Part shown: piece by piece, positions 35,773 through 44,599 of the stretch
How positions within the stretch are numbered: position 1 is the stretch's first letter
Layout of the letters: every line of letters starts with the position of its first letter
NCBI GenBank assembly: GCA_036308645.1
Contig: JAXJVH010000033.1
Coordinates: 17,854 to 81,853 of the forward strand
Reading direction: 5' to 3'
Length of the DNA: 64,000 nt
Source of the DNA: RUG11462 sp036308645
GTDB lineage: Bacteria > Bacillota > Clostridia > Oscillospirales > Acutalibacteraceae
Made by a program: the position numbers and the translations under genes
The notes under the pieces: generated by a model
The model's database searches: none
What the model was told of the DNA's origin: nothing
Seen by the model: the letters and a program-made list of their open reading frames with translations, nothing else

Positions 35773-36963
35773 ATGAATAAGATTGCTTATAAAATTTATG
35801 CCGTTTTAAAAAATCTGATTTGTTCTGTTTTGTTTTTCGCAATACTTTTCGGCACATTGGCATTTATAGCGCCTTTGTTTCGCTATGAGGAGGATGAAAT
35901 TTCCACCGGAAACCTCTCTACCTTTTATGCGGCTCGAAAAGAAAGCGTGGACGTTGTGTTTTTAGGCGCTTCATCTGTTTACAGATTTTTTATGCCTACG
36001 GTTATGTATGAAAAATACGGAATTACCTCTTTAAACTATTCATCTGCGGGAATGGCAGGCGAGGCTATGACAGGGCTTATTGATGAAATAATCGACGTGC
36101 AGAATCCGAAACTCATTGTAGTAGAACTTCGCGACTATATAAAATGGACAGGAAGAGTTAAAGAAGAGGATTATGATAAGGATAAATGGTATGAAGCACA
36201 GTACTCATATATCAGCCGAATTGTAAACAATATGCCTGTTTCAAAAAACAGGGCGAAGGTTATTCACGATACCGTTCCTTCGCTTTTGGGCGATGATGAA
36301 CTTGATTGGCAGTTTGAATTTTTGAAAACTCATAATAATTGGAAAGATATAAGTTTTTCGGATTTTCTGTCTTTTGCACGTAAAGAATTAAGCGGTGAAA
36401 AAGAAGTTATAAATTTAAACGGCAAATATAAAGGCGCTGATTATAAAGGCAATCTGGCCGTTTCTTCGGTTGATTATAACGAATCGGTGGATTGGTCGGA
36501 TTTTACCGAAACAAAAGAAATCGAGCCTGAACGATTAGAGGTTTTAGACAGCCTTATCAATAAGGCAAAAAGCGTAGATACCGAGATTTTGTTTTTGACA
36601 ACTCCGTATCCCGAAACAGAAACGCTTGCCGTTTATGAAAATTTTGTTCAAAACTATTTAGAGGAAAACGGCGTAAACTTCTTTAATTGCAACAAAAAGG
36701 TTAAAGAAATCGGTATTGATTTTGCTTCGGACTTTTATGATAAAAAGCATACTAACGTAAAAGGCGCCGTAAAAGTTACCGAATATGTCGGTAAGTATTT
36801 GGTTGATAAATATAATTTAGAGAAATCTAATCTTACCGAAGAAGAACAGAAAGAATGGCAGAGCGCCGCTGATAAATGGAATAAAGAAGTGTTAGAGCCG
36901 GGTGTTAAGAAAATCGAAGAAACGGTTAGCAAACACAAGGCTAAAGGCAGCACAAATTATTAA
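35773..36963 (+). CDS. Membrane-anchored SGNH-type protein (DltD/AlgX-like partner)
   Basis: A 396-residue protein with one N-terminal membrane segment (about 15-40) and an extracytoplasmic SGNH-hydrolase-like domain. The nucleophile motif is VVFLGASSVYRFF (Ser near residue 65) and the late catalytic pair is DFYDKKHTNVKGA (Asp and His). This is the configuration of proteins that complete O-acyl transfer beside an MBOAT partner. It lies 12 bp after the MBOAT gene and 12 bp before the ligase. The C-terminal 40 residues are charged and helical. Confidence 0.78.
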   Translation: MNKIAYKIYAVLKNLICSVLFFAILFGTLAFIAPLFRYEEDEISTGNLSTFYAARKESVDVVFLGASSVYRFFMPTVMYEKYGITSLNYSSAGMAGEAMTGLIDEIIDVQNPKLIVVELRDYIKWTGRVKEEDYDKDKWYEAQYSYISRIVNNMPVSKNRAKVIHDTVPSLLGDDELDWQFEFLKTHNNWKDISFSDFLSFARKELSGEKEVINLNGKYKGADYKGNLAVSSVDYNESVDWSDFTETKEIEPERLEVLDSLINKAKSVDTEILFLTTPYPETETLAVYENFVQNYLEENGVNFFNCNKKVKEIGIDFASDFYDKKHTNVKGAVKVTEYVGKYLVDKYNLEKSNLTEEEQKEWQSAADKWNKEVLEPGVKKIEETVSKHKAKGSTNY

Positions 36964-36975
36964 GGAGCGATAAAA

Positions 36976-38427
36976 ATGGTCGGTTCAATAGTTGAAGCAA
37001 TAAAACTTCAAAGCATTTCACAACCTGATAAAAAGTGTATAAGCGATGCAAAAGTATGCTATACATATTCGCAGTATTATCAAAAAATCAGACAAGCGGC
37101 GGCTTTCCTTTTAGATAAAGGCGTAAAAAAAGGCGATAAGGTTATTATCAAATCCGCACAGAATTCTGCTTATCTTACTGTACTTCATGCAGTGCATATT
37201 TTAGGCGCAGTTGCGGTGCCGCTTGAAAAAACGGTAAAAGAAGAACGTGTTTGCGAAATTAACGATGTCGTAAAAGCGGTTTGCTTTGTTTCGGACAAAC
37301 CTGCAGAAAGCGTTACAACATATCTTTACAGCGATATTGACGAATACGAAAAAGAGTTTGAGCCGGAAAACTTGCCTTGCGGCAGTGATGATTCTACCAT
37401 TCTTTTTACCACAGGAACTACCGGTAAATCAAAAGGTATTCTTTTGTCACATTCTGCCGATGTTGCGGTTGCAGAAAATGTAACCTACGGCACAAAAATG
37501 AAAAAGGATAATATTGAAGTTATCCCTATGCCGCTTAATCATTCGTTTGCGCTTCGCAGATATTATGCGAATATGATAAACGGCTCATCGGTAATTTTGA
37601 TGGACGGCGTTATTTTTGTAGCAAAATTTTTCGAGGCGTTTGATAAACAAGGCGCAACGTCTGTCGCTATGGCGCCCTCGGCTCTTTCCATTATTTTCAG
37701 ATTATCGGGAAATACAATCTCGCAGTATAAAGATAAGATTGATTATATACAATTCGGCTCTTCCTATATGCCCGAATCCGATAAGGAAAAAATCAGAAAG
37801 TATCTTCCGAATACACGTCTTTATAATTTTTACGGTTCGACCGAGGCAGGTTGTTCTTCTATAATTGATTTTAACGAAAACAGTAAAAACCCTTATAATA
37901 TCGGCAAAGCAACCGTAAATTCCGAGATTAGATTTGTTGATGAAAACAATAACTTTGTAGAAGCCACCGAGCAAAATCCCGCAAGACTTGTCACAGGCGG
38001 AAAAATGCTTATGAACGAGTATTATAACGAGCCGCAGTTGACAAAAGAAACTTTAATCGGCGGATATATTTATTCAAACGATTTGGGATATATTGATGAA
38101 AACGGCGATATTATAATGCTCGGCAGAATGGACGATGTTATAATATCCGGCGGTCAGAAAATCTCGCCTTTTGATATTGAGGATGTTTGCATAAAATACG
38201 AGGGCGTAACAGAATGTGCGGTAATCGGCGTAGACGACGCTCTTATGGGACAGGTTGCAAAATTGTTTATTGTTATAAACGATAAATATGACGAGGCAGG
38301 AATGATTCAATTTTTGAATGAAAGACTTGAAAGCTTTCAGGTTCCGAAAATTATTCAGATAATAAAAGAAATTCCAAAAACTTTCAACGGTAAACCGCTG
38401 AAAAGAGAACTTAAAAAATGTAAGTGA
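36976..38427 (+). CDS. AMP-dependent acyl-activating enzyme (DltA-like position)
   Basis: A 483-residue ANL-superfamily ligase. ATP-binding loop ILFTTGTTGKSKGI, A5 motif YNFYGSTEAG, A7-A8 YSNDLGYIDENGDIIMLGRMDDVI and the C-terminal catalytic Lys in NGKPLKRELKK are all present. It activates a carboxylic acid as an adenylate and probably loads it onto the carrier protein encoded 11 bp downstream. Its sequence reads closer to acyl-CoA/4-coumarate-type ligases than to D-alanine ligase DltA, so the acid may not be D-alanine. This inference needs alignment. Confidence 0.82.
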   Translation: MVGSIVEAIKLQSISQPDKKCISDAKVCYTYSQYYQKIRQAAAFLLDKGVKKGDKVIIKSAQNSAYLTVLHAVHILGAVAVPLEKTVKEERVCEINDVVKAVCFVSDKPAESVTTYLYSDIDEYEKEFEPENLPCGSDDSTILFTTGTTGKSKGILLSHSADVAVAENVTYGTKMKKDNIEVIPMPLNHSFALRRYYANMINGSSVILMDGVIFVAKFFEAFDKQGATSVAMAPSALSIIFRLSGNTISQYKDKIDYIQFGSSYMPESDKEKIRKYLPNTRLYNFYGSTEAGCSSIIDFNENSKNPYNIGKATVNSEIRFVDENNNFVEATEQNPARLVTGGKMLMNEYYNEPQLTKETLIGGYIYSNDLGYIDENGDIIMLGRMDDVIISGGQKISPFDIEDVCIKYEGVTECAVIGVDDALMGQVAKLFIVINDKYDEAGMIQFLNERLESFQVPKIIQIIKEIPKTFNGKPLKRELKKCK

Positions 38428-38438
38428 GGTTTTAAAAA

Positions 38439-38666
38439 ATGGAAGAATTATTAGAGATTTTGACGGAAATTAAACCCGGTGTTGATTTTAAATCGGAAAC
38501 CGCTCTTGTTGACGACGGTATTCTCGATTCGCTCGACATTATTTCGATTATTTCAGAGGTTTCCGATGAATATGATGTAAAAATTTCACCTGAAAAAATT
38601 ACCCCTGAAAACTTTAATTCGGCAGCGGCAATTATGAATTTGATTGATGAACTTGCAGAGGATTAA
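38439..38666 (+). CDS. Acyl carrier protein (DltC-like)
   Basis: A 75-residue phosphopantetheine carrier protein. The attachment serine is in DDGILDSLDIISII, a short acidic four-helix protein of ordinary length. GTGAGG precedes the ATG. Encoded between the ligase and a secreted SGNH protein, the latter starting at the next base after its stop codon, so it is a dedicated carrier for the acyl group used by this operon rather than for fatty-acid synthesis. Confidence 0.88.
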   Translation: MEELLEILTEIKPGVDFKSETALVDDGILDSLDIISIISEVSDEYDVKISPEKITPENFNSAAAIMNLIDELAED

Positions 38667-40355
38667 ATGAAAATCAAAAATTTATTTAAAAAAATAACGG
38701 CGTTGTTAATTGTAACAACGCTGATTATTTCGCTTTTTTCTGTTAATGCTTATGCCGGTGAGATTTATGAAGACGAAACCGAAGATGAATTTGTCGATAT
38801 TCTTTTGATAGGTAATTCTCTTATTTATTATAATAAAATGGATACCGAAATTTTACCGCAAATGTGCGAAGCGGCAGGCAAAAAAGCGCGTATTTCAAGC
38901 ATTACCGAAAGCGGCACAACTCTTTACAGAATTGCGAATGAAAAAACCTCTATCGGCAAAAAGGTAATGGAAGCACTTTCTGAAAATAAATACGATTATG
39001 TAATAATTGAGCCCTCACGCAGAATTACGCCTTTTGAGTATACGGTTTATCATGCGGAAAGACAGGCGGCGCTGAAACTCAACGGCATTATTAACGGCGT
39101 CGGTGCAAAGACTCTTGTTTTGGCAGAGCCGGGAATTAATACCGGAACAATTCCTGTTTATACAATGAATCAAGACGGTATCAGTTCCGAAACGAGTTAT
39201 TCGCTCCCCATTGACAGAAGCACACACGCAAAATTTGTTGAAAACCTTTGCTATGATTATGTTTCGGATATGGAAAATGCAGAAGTTGTAAAAATCGGCA
39301 CTGCGGCGGAGGTGCTTTTAAGCAGTTTTCCGAATTTTAACAGTCTTTACCGTGAGGATAACAGACACCCCAGCACAAGAGGCAGTTATTTGCAGGCGGC
39401 TTGTATTTATTCTGCGGTTTTCGGCGAGTCGGTAGTAGGCGTAAATTATGTTTACAGCCTTTATAATCAGAATGCGGTTTCTGTTCAAAGAGCGTCGGAG
39501 GTTGCTGTTCTCGGTGCGTCAGAAGATATTCTTAAAACAGAACAGTATCAGATAAAATTGGGTGCAAAACTTACAAGCAACAGCGAGTGCGCTTTGACTT
39601 GGAAAGACCGAAAAGAAGCGCAGTATTATGAAATATACCGCAAGGTGAACGATGAAAGTTATGCTTATATCGGCAGTACCGAGGGCAATGAGTGTAATTA
39701 TACCGATAAAGGTCTTGAGGGCGGAAAAGTGTATTATTATAAAATAAAGCCGTATTATAAAGTCGGTGATATAGTGTTCAGTTTCGGATATTCTCCTGAA
39801 ACTTCTGTAAAAACTCTTGCAAAGCCGAGCAAACCAAAGCTAACGCTTGTAAACCGTAAGACTGCAAAAATTACTTTTAATGCCGTGCCTTATGCACAGT
39901 TTTATAATATTTACCGTAAGCGGTCTGACGAATTAAACTATACGCTTATTGCTTCTTGCAAAAAAACGGAATATACGGACGCAACCATGAAAGCGGGTAA
40001 TTCTTATACCTACAGAATCACCGCCGTAAAGCAAAACGGCGTTGTTGAAAGCAATAAATCAAGCGGAAAAAACATTTTTGCGATTGCCGCGCCGAATTTT
40101 ACTCTTTCATCTTCTAAAAAAGGTAGAGTGACTGTTAACATAAGTGCGGTAAAAGGTGCTACGCATTATATGATTTACGCTAAAGTGAACGGTGCAAAAA
40201 AATATAAATTGATTAAAACCACAAGCAAACTGAAATTTACGGTAAAAAATCTTGTTTCGGGTAAAAATTATTATTTTAAAATTAAGGCTTATAATACTTC
40301 AAATACTCTTACATCTTCAAGCCTTTTCAGAGTAAGAAAAATTAAAGTCCGCTAA
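38667..40355 (+). CDS. Secreted SGNH/GDSL-like protein with Fn3 domains
   Basis: A 562-residue exported protein. Signal peptide 1-30; an SGNH-like domain (about 40-275) with DILLIGNSLIYYNK as nucleophile block and EDNRHPSTRGSYLQ as the late Asp/His block; then about three fibronectin type III-like repeats (290-562) with Lys-rich strands. It starts directly after the carrier-protein stop codon. It resembles DUF4886-type esterases. It could be the terminal acyl-transferring or de-acylating enzyme at the cell surface, or its Fn3 part could bind the wall; both are inferred. Confidence 0.75.
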   Translation: MKIKNLFKKITALLIVTTLIISLFSVNAYAGEIYEDETEDEFVDILLIGNSLIYYNKMDTEILPQMCEAAGKKARISSITESGTTLYRIANEKTSIGKKVMEALSENKYDYVIIEPSRRITPFEYTVYHAERQAALKLNGIINGVGAKTLVLAEPGINTGTIPVYTMNQDGISSETSYSLPIDRSTHAKFVENLCYDYVSDMENAEVVKIGTAAEVLLSSFPNFNSLYREDNRHPSTRGSYLQAACIYSAVFGESVVGVNYVYSLYNQNAVSVQRASEVAVLGASEDILKTEQYQIKLGAKLTSNSECALTWKDRKEAQYYEIYRKVNDESYAYIGSTEGNECNYTDKGLEGGKVYYYKIKPYYKVGDIVFSFGYSPETSVKTLAKPSKPKLTLVNRKTAKITFNAVPYAQFYNIYRKRSDELNYTLIASCKKTEYTDATMKAGNSYTYRITAVKQNGVVESNKSSGKNIFAIAAPNFTLSSSKKGRVTVNISAVKGATHYMIYAKVNGAKKYKLIKTTSKLKFTVKNLVSGKNYYFKIKAYNTSNTLTSSSLFRVRKIKVR

Positions 40356-40356
40356 T

Positions 40357-40400
40357 TAAAAACATCTCAAAGGATTTAAAATTCCTTTGAGATGTTTTTT
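40357..40400. terminator. Bidirectional terminator after the acylation operon
   Basis: A 17-bp hairpin (40357-40373 with 40383-40399, core CATCTCAAAGGA) followed by a T-run, and A-rich on the other side. It serves both the acylation operon and the convergent YesL-like gene. Confidence 0.85.
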
Positions 40401-40410
40401 TGAATGTATT

Positions 40411-41103
40411 TTATTCTTCTGTTTCTTCAGACTGTTCAATACCAAATTCTTGGTTTACTATCTCGGCGGCGCCGCAGCTTGAAGCAAGTGCAATAAGCAT
40501 AAACGGCAGAATTGCTATAAACGGTACGCTGTAAGGGAAAAATGAAAAAATCAAAGCGGAGCAAACAAATACCGTAAGCAAAAAGCAAAGGCTTGATTTT
40601 ATATGCTTAAACGTTAAAATAAACGAATTTATAATAAGTTCTTTAAAACCTTGTTCGATTTTTGTAAAAACAGGGAAAAACCAGCCGAATATCATGGTAA
40701 GGAGCATAAAACAAACCGCGCCGATAACTGCAAGCATAAAGAAAATTACATTATTTTTGGTTAAATTTAAATAAAACAGCGTTGAAAAAGCAATAATAAC
40801 AAATGCAACCGCAAACAAAATTCCGTACAACGTGGATTTTAGAAATTCTTTTTTGAAATTTTTAAAATATTCTCGTACAGGGTAAACCACTTGGTCTTCG
40901 GCGTATTTGTTGCAAACCGTAATCAGCGCTTTGTATGATGCACCGAAAGTGAAAGCGGGCAGACAGGTGATTAAAAAGATAAAATTAAGTAACACAAGGT
41001 CAAAAAAATTATGAAAAATAATTTGAAAATAGCCTGCGATTCCTTTCTTTCTGATGTAAGGAACTGTTCGGTCAAAGTTTAGAAAACCCATTGAAAAATT
41101 CAC
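40411..41103 (-). CDS. YesL-family membrane protein (DUF624)
   Basis: A 230-residue membrane protein with about five hydrophobic segments and the early FFDLVLLNFIFLITCLPAFTFGASYKAL region typical of DUF624 (YesL). YesL proteins are commonly encoded with carbohydrate ABC transporters of the MalFG type, and here the gene is divergent from a maltodextrin-type system. Its molecular function is not established. The acidic tail is short. Confidence 0.8.
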   Translation of the reverse strand: MNFSMGFLNFDRTVPYIRKKGIAGYFQIIFHNFFDLVLLNFIFLITCLPAFTFGASYKALITVCNKYAEDQVVYPVREYFKNFKKEFLKSTLYGILFAVAFVIIAFSTLFYLNLTKNNVIFFMLAVIGAVCFMLLTMIFGWFFPVFTKIEQGFKELIINSFILTFKHIKSSLCFLLTVFVCSALIFSFFPYSVPFIAILPFMLIALASSCGAAEIVNQEFGIEQSEETEE

Positions 41104-41254
41104 CTTTCTTTTGCGCTTTTGGTATTATATTATCATAGTTTTTATAAAAAATCAATAATCAAAGGCAATCAACATTTCTTTGTGCAATATAGACAAAATT
41201 AATAATATTAGTTTATATGTTTGCGACAAAGTTATCATTTTTGCGAAAAAAGGG

Positions 41255-41283
41255 TTGCTTTTTGGGTTTTTATATGCTATATT
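41255..41283 (+). promoter_or_regulatory. Promoter of the malto-oligosaccharide operon
   Basis: TTGCTT (41255-41260), 17-bp spacer, TATATT (41278-41283). Transcription should start near 41290, immediately before the LacI-type operator. Confidence 0.7.
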
Positions 41284-41293
41284 ATAGTTGCAG

Positions 41294-41309
41294 TTGGAAA
41301 CGTTTCCAA
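41294..41309 (+). promoter_or_regulatory. LacI-family operator
   Basis: A 16-bp perfect palindrome, TTGGAAACGTTTCCAA, with the central CG of LacI/GalR-family sites. It begins a few bases after the predicted start of transcription, so binding would block elongation or initiation. The likely ligand-responsive repressor is the LacI protein encoded at 44600. CcpA-type control by a cre-like site is an alternative. Confidence 0.8.
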
Positions 41310-41348
41310 ACTTGTCCGAAAAAATTTAAACTTTAGGAGGAAAACAAA

Positions 41349-42716
41349 ATGAAATCTTTCAAAAAACTTTTAGCACTAACCCTTGTGGCATTGTTCACAT
41401 TAGCTTGTTTTACCGGATGCGGTAAAAAAGACGACGCTGACAGCGGTAAAGAAGTAGAGGCTGCAAAGCAGATAAGATACCTCAACTTTAAACCTGAAAT
41501 TGCTGATATTTATAAGGAAATCGCTGAAAAATATGAAGCAGAAACAGGCGTAAAAGTAATTGTTGAAACTGCTGCAAACAACACTTATGAGCAGACTCTT
41601 ATGTCAAAAATGGCAACAAGCGAAGCTCCTACACTTTTCCAGATTAACGGTCCTCGCGGCTATGCAAACTGGAAAGACTACTGTGCAGATTTAACCGACA
41701 CAGAACTTTACAAACATCTTACCGACAAATCTCTTGCAGTTACAGTTGACGGCAAAGCATACGGTATCCCTTACGTTGTAGAAGGCTACGGCATCATTTA
41801 CAACCAGGCAATTATGGATAAATACTTTGCACTTGAGAACAAAGCAACAGAGTACAAATCAGTTGATGAAATCAATAACTTCGCAGCACTTAAAGCAGTT
41901 GCAGAAGATATGCAGAAGAACAAAGACGCTTTAGGTATTGAAGGCGTATTTGCTAACACTTCACTTAAATCAGGTGAAGATTGGAGATGGCAGACTCACC
42001 TTGCTAACCTTCCTGTTTATTATGAGTTTAACAAGAATAACATTGATTTAACATCAGATCAGACAAAAACTTTGAAATTTGATTTTGCTGATAATTTCAA
42101 AAACATCTTTGACCTTTATCTTAACAACTCAACTGTTGAAGCTACAAAACTCGGTACAAAAACAGTTAATGATTCCATGGCAGAGTTTGCGCTTGAAAAA
42201 TGTGCAATGGTTCAGAACGGTAACTGGGCTTGGGCTCAGGTTTCAGGAGTAAAAGGTAACAAAGTAAAAGCTGAAAACGTTAAGTATCTCCCAATCTACA
42301 CAGGTGTAGAGGGCGAAGAATCTCAGGGACTTTGCGTTGGTACAGAAAACTTCTTCTGCATTAACTCACAGGCAACTGAAGCAGAGCAGAAAGCAGCTGC
42401 AGACTTTATCTATTGGTTATATTCAAGCAAAACAGGTAAAGATTATGTAACAAACAAATTAGGCTTTATCGCTCCTTTCGATACATTTGAAGACAGCGAA
42501 AAACCAACTGATCCTCTGGCTCAGGAAGTTCTCAGATGGATGGAGAAAGACGGTATTTCATCAGTTCCTTGGAACTTCACCTTATTCCCGTCACAGACCT
42601 TTAAGGATAACTTCGGTGCAGCACTTTTACAGTATGCACAGGGTACAAAAACATTTGACGAAGTTAAAAAACAGGTTATTGACGATTGGGCTTCAGAGAG
42701 TGCAGCTATTGAATAA
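41349..42716 (+). CDS. Maltodextrin-type extracellular solute-binding lipoprotein
   Basis: A 455-residue family 1 binding protein for sugar ABC uptake. Lipobox FTGCG at about residues 21-25, then a Lys/Asp spacer and a two-lobed fold (EAETGVKVIVETAANNTYEQ near the start; NGNWAWAQV mid-protein). TTTAGGAGG gives a strong ribosome site. A hairpin follows the stop codon and probably raises this gene's message relative to the permeases. The MalQ and glycogen phosphorylase genes of the same cluster point to malto-oligosaccharides as the cargo. Confidence 0.88.
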   Translation: MKSFKKLLALTLVALFTLACFTGCGKKDDADSGKEVEAAKQIRYLNFKPEIADIYKEIAEKYEAETGVKVIVETAANNTYEQTLMSKMATSEAPTLFQINGPRGYANWKDYCADLTDTELYKHLTDKSLAVTVDGKAYGIPYVVEGYGIIYNQAIMDKYFALENKATEYKSVDEINNFAALKAVAEDMQKNKDALGIEGVFANTSLKSGEDWRWQTHLANLPVYYEFNKNNIDLTSDQTKTLKFDFADNFKNIFDLYLNNSTVEATKLGTKTVNDSMAEFALEKCAMVQNGNWAWAQVSGVKGNKVKAENVKYLPIYTGVEGEESQGLCVGTENFFCINSQATEAEQKAAADFIYWLYSSKTGKDYVTNKLGFIAPFDTFEDSEKPTDPLAQEVLRWMEKDGISSVPWNFTLFPSQTFKDNFGAALLQYAQGTKTFDEVKKQVIDDWASESAAIE

Positions 42717-42725
42717 TTAAATTTG

Positions 42726-42766
42726 ATAAATCGCTCTGCCCCGTAAAACAGGCAGAGCGATTTTTA
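42726..42766 (+). terminator. Intercistronic hairpin after the binding-protein gene
   Basis: AAATCGCTCTGCC (42728-42740) pairs perfectly with its complement (42751-42763), followed by TTTTT. As it lies inside the operon it is probably a partial terminator or 3-prime stabiliser that keeps permease expression below that of the binding protein. Confidence 0.78.
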
Positions 42767-42807
42767 TAAGAAAAACGGTTTTATAATTTTGAAAGGGAGA
42801 TTAAAAA

Positions 42808-43683
42808 ATGGCTAAAAAGCATAAAAAGTATTTTAATAAAAGCTTAAAAAATTATTTCCCTGTGTTTTTATTACCTACATTAATAGCTTTTGTTATAGCA
42901 TTTATTGCGCCGTTTATTATGGGACTCGGTCTTTCGTTTACAAAGTTTAATACAGTTACAAATGCAAAATTTGTAGGCTTTGATAACTATGTAAAAATAT
43001 TTACCGATCCTAATCACGACTTTTTAAATGCTCTTATATTTACTGTTTTATTTACAGTTGTTTCAATTGTTACGGTAAATATTATCGCATTTGCGTTTGC
43101 AATGCTTTTAACAAGAGGAATTAAAGGCACAAACTTTTTCCGTTCGGTATTCTTCTTACCGAATCTTATCGGCGGTATCGTGCTCGGCTACATTTGGCAG
43201 TTGCTGATAAACGGTGTGCTTGATATACTTGTAAATTCTGATATTACCAAGTCTTCGGCTTACGGATTTTGGGGACTTGTAATTCTGAATAACTGGCAGT
43301 TAATCGGCTATATGATGGTAATTTATATCGCGGGAATTCAGAATATTCCGGGTGACTTAACCGAGGCTTCGGCTATCGACGGCGCTTCGCCCTCTAAATC
43401 CTTGTTTAAGATTACAATACCTATGGTTATGCCTTCAATAACTATTTGTATGTTTTTAACACTCACAAATTCATTTAAAATGTTTGACCAGAACTTAGCG
43501 CTCACCGGCGGCGCTCCGGGCAAAACAACTCAAATGCTTGCGCTGGATATTTATAAAACGTTCTACGGCAGAATAGGCTGGGCAGGCGTAGGACAGGCAA
43601 AAGCGGTTATATTCTTTATAATCGTCGCGATAATTGCGTTTATCCAACTCAGAGCCACAAGAAGTAAGGAGGTAGAACAATGA
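42808..43683 (+). CDS. Sugar ABC permease, MalF-like
   Basis: A 291-residue permease with six transmembrane segments. The cytoplasmic EAA loop is DLTEASAIDGASPSKSLFKITIPM near residues 185-207, the ATPase contact. It pairs with the MalG-like permease whose ATG overlaps its stop codon (ATGA at 43680), and with the MsmK-type ATPase encoded downstream. Confidence 0.9.
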   Translation: MAKKHKKYFNKSLKNYFPVFLLPTLIAFVIAFIAPFIMGLGLSFTKFNTVTNAKFVGFDNYVKIFTDPNHDFLNALIFTVLFTVVSIVTVNIIAFAFAMLLTRGIKGTNFFRSVFFLPNLIGGIVLGYIWQLLINGVLDILVNSDITKSSAYGFWGLVILNNWQLIGYMMVIYIAGIQNIPGDLTEASAIDGASPSKSLFKITIPMVMPSITICMFLTLTNSFKMFDQNLALTGGAPGKTTQMLALDIYKTFYGRIGWAGVGQAKAVIFFIIVAIIAFIQLRATRSKEVEQ

Positions 43684-44522
43684 TTGCAAGTGCTAAAAAG
43701 AGTACCAATGTAATAATAGTTGTTATCCTTGCTGTTTTGGCAGTACTGTTTATGGTTCCTATGGTTTTGGTTCTTATAAACTCTTTTAAATCAAAACTTT
43801 TCATTTCTTCCGAACCATTTGCTTTGCCAACTTCCGAAACATTTGTAGGACTTGAAAATTATATAAACGGTCTTACTTCATCAGGCTTTTTGGCAGCTTT
43901 CGGCAGATCATTGTTTATTACTGTGGCGTCGGTTGTATTAATAGTGCTTTGCACGGCAATGACTTCATGGTTTATTACAAGAATTCAAAATAAAATCACT
44001 CAAATTATCTATTATGCCTTTGTATTCAGTATGATAGTTCCTTTCCAGATGGTAATGTTTACAATGACCTATATCGTTGGAGAACTTAATCTAAATAATG
44101 TTATCGGCATTGTATTCGTTTATTTGGGCTTTGGCTCGGGACTTTCCGTATTTATGTTATCGGGCTTTGTAAAAAGTATTCCTCTTGAAATCGAGGAAGC
44201 CGCAACTATCGACGGTTGCAATCCTTTGCAGTGCTTTTTCAGAGTAGTGTTCCCGATTTTGAAGCCAACCGCAATTACGGTTGCAATTCTTAATGCAATG
44301 TGGATATGGAATGACTATTTGCTTCCTTACCTTGTTTTGGGAACAGATAATAAAACAATTCCGGTTGCTATTCAGATTGCTATGCAGGGTGCTTACGGCG
44401 ATACCGATATGGGTGGATTTATGGCGATGCTCGTACTCGCTATTATTCCGATTATTGTATTCTACCTCGTTTGTCAAAAACACATTATCAAGGGTGTTAT
44501 TGCAGGTGCGGTAAAAGGATAA
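43680..44522 (+). CDS. Sugar ABC permease, MalG-like
   Basis: A 280-residue permease with six transmembrane segments and the EAA loop IEEAATIDGCNPLQCFFRVVFPI. The start codon overlaps the MalF-like stop by 4 bp and GGAGG lies within the end of the upstream gene. It completes the membrane channel for malto-oligosaccharide uptake. Confidence 0.9.
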   Translation: MIASAKKSTNVIIVVILAVLAVLFMVPMVLVLINSFKSKLFISSEPFALPTSETFVGLENYINGLTSSGFLAAFGRSLFITVASVVLIVLCTAMTSWFITRIQNKITQIIYYAFVFSMIVPFQMVMFTMTYIVGELNLNNVIGIVFVYLGFGSGLSVFMLSGFVKSIPLEIEEAATIDGCNPLQCFFRVVFPILKPTAITVAILNAMWIWNDYLLPYLVLGTDNKTIPVAIQIAMQGAYGDTDMGGFMAMLVLAIIPIIVFYLVCQKHIIKGVIAGAVKG

Positions 44523-44538
44523 TTCCTGTCAAAAAACC

Positions 44539-44567
44539 TTGTATTAAAGCCTTATTTGCGGTATAAT
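44539..44567 (+). promoter_or_regulatory. Internal promoter for the LacI regulator
   Basis: TTGTAT (44539-44544), 17-bp spacer, TATAAT (44562-44567). It gives the regulator and downstream genes transcription independent of the operator-controlled promoter at 41255. Confidence 0.72.
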
Positions 44568-44599
44568 AAAACATTATATGCAAAAGAAGGAATGGTTTT

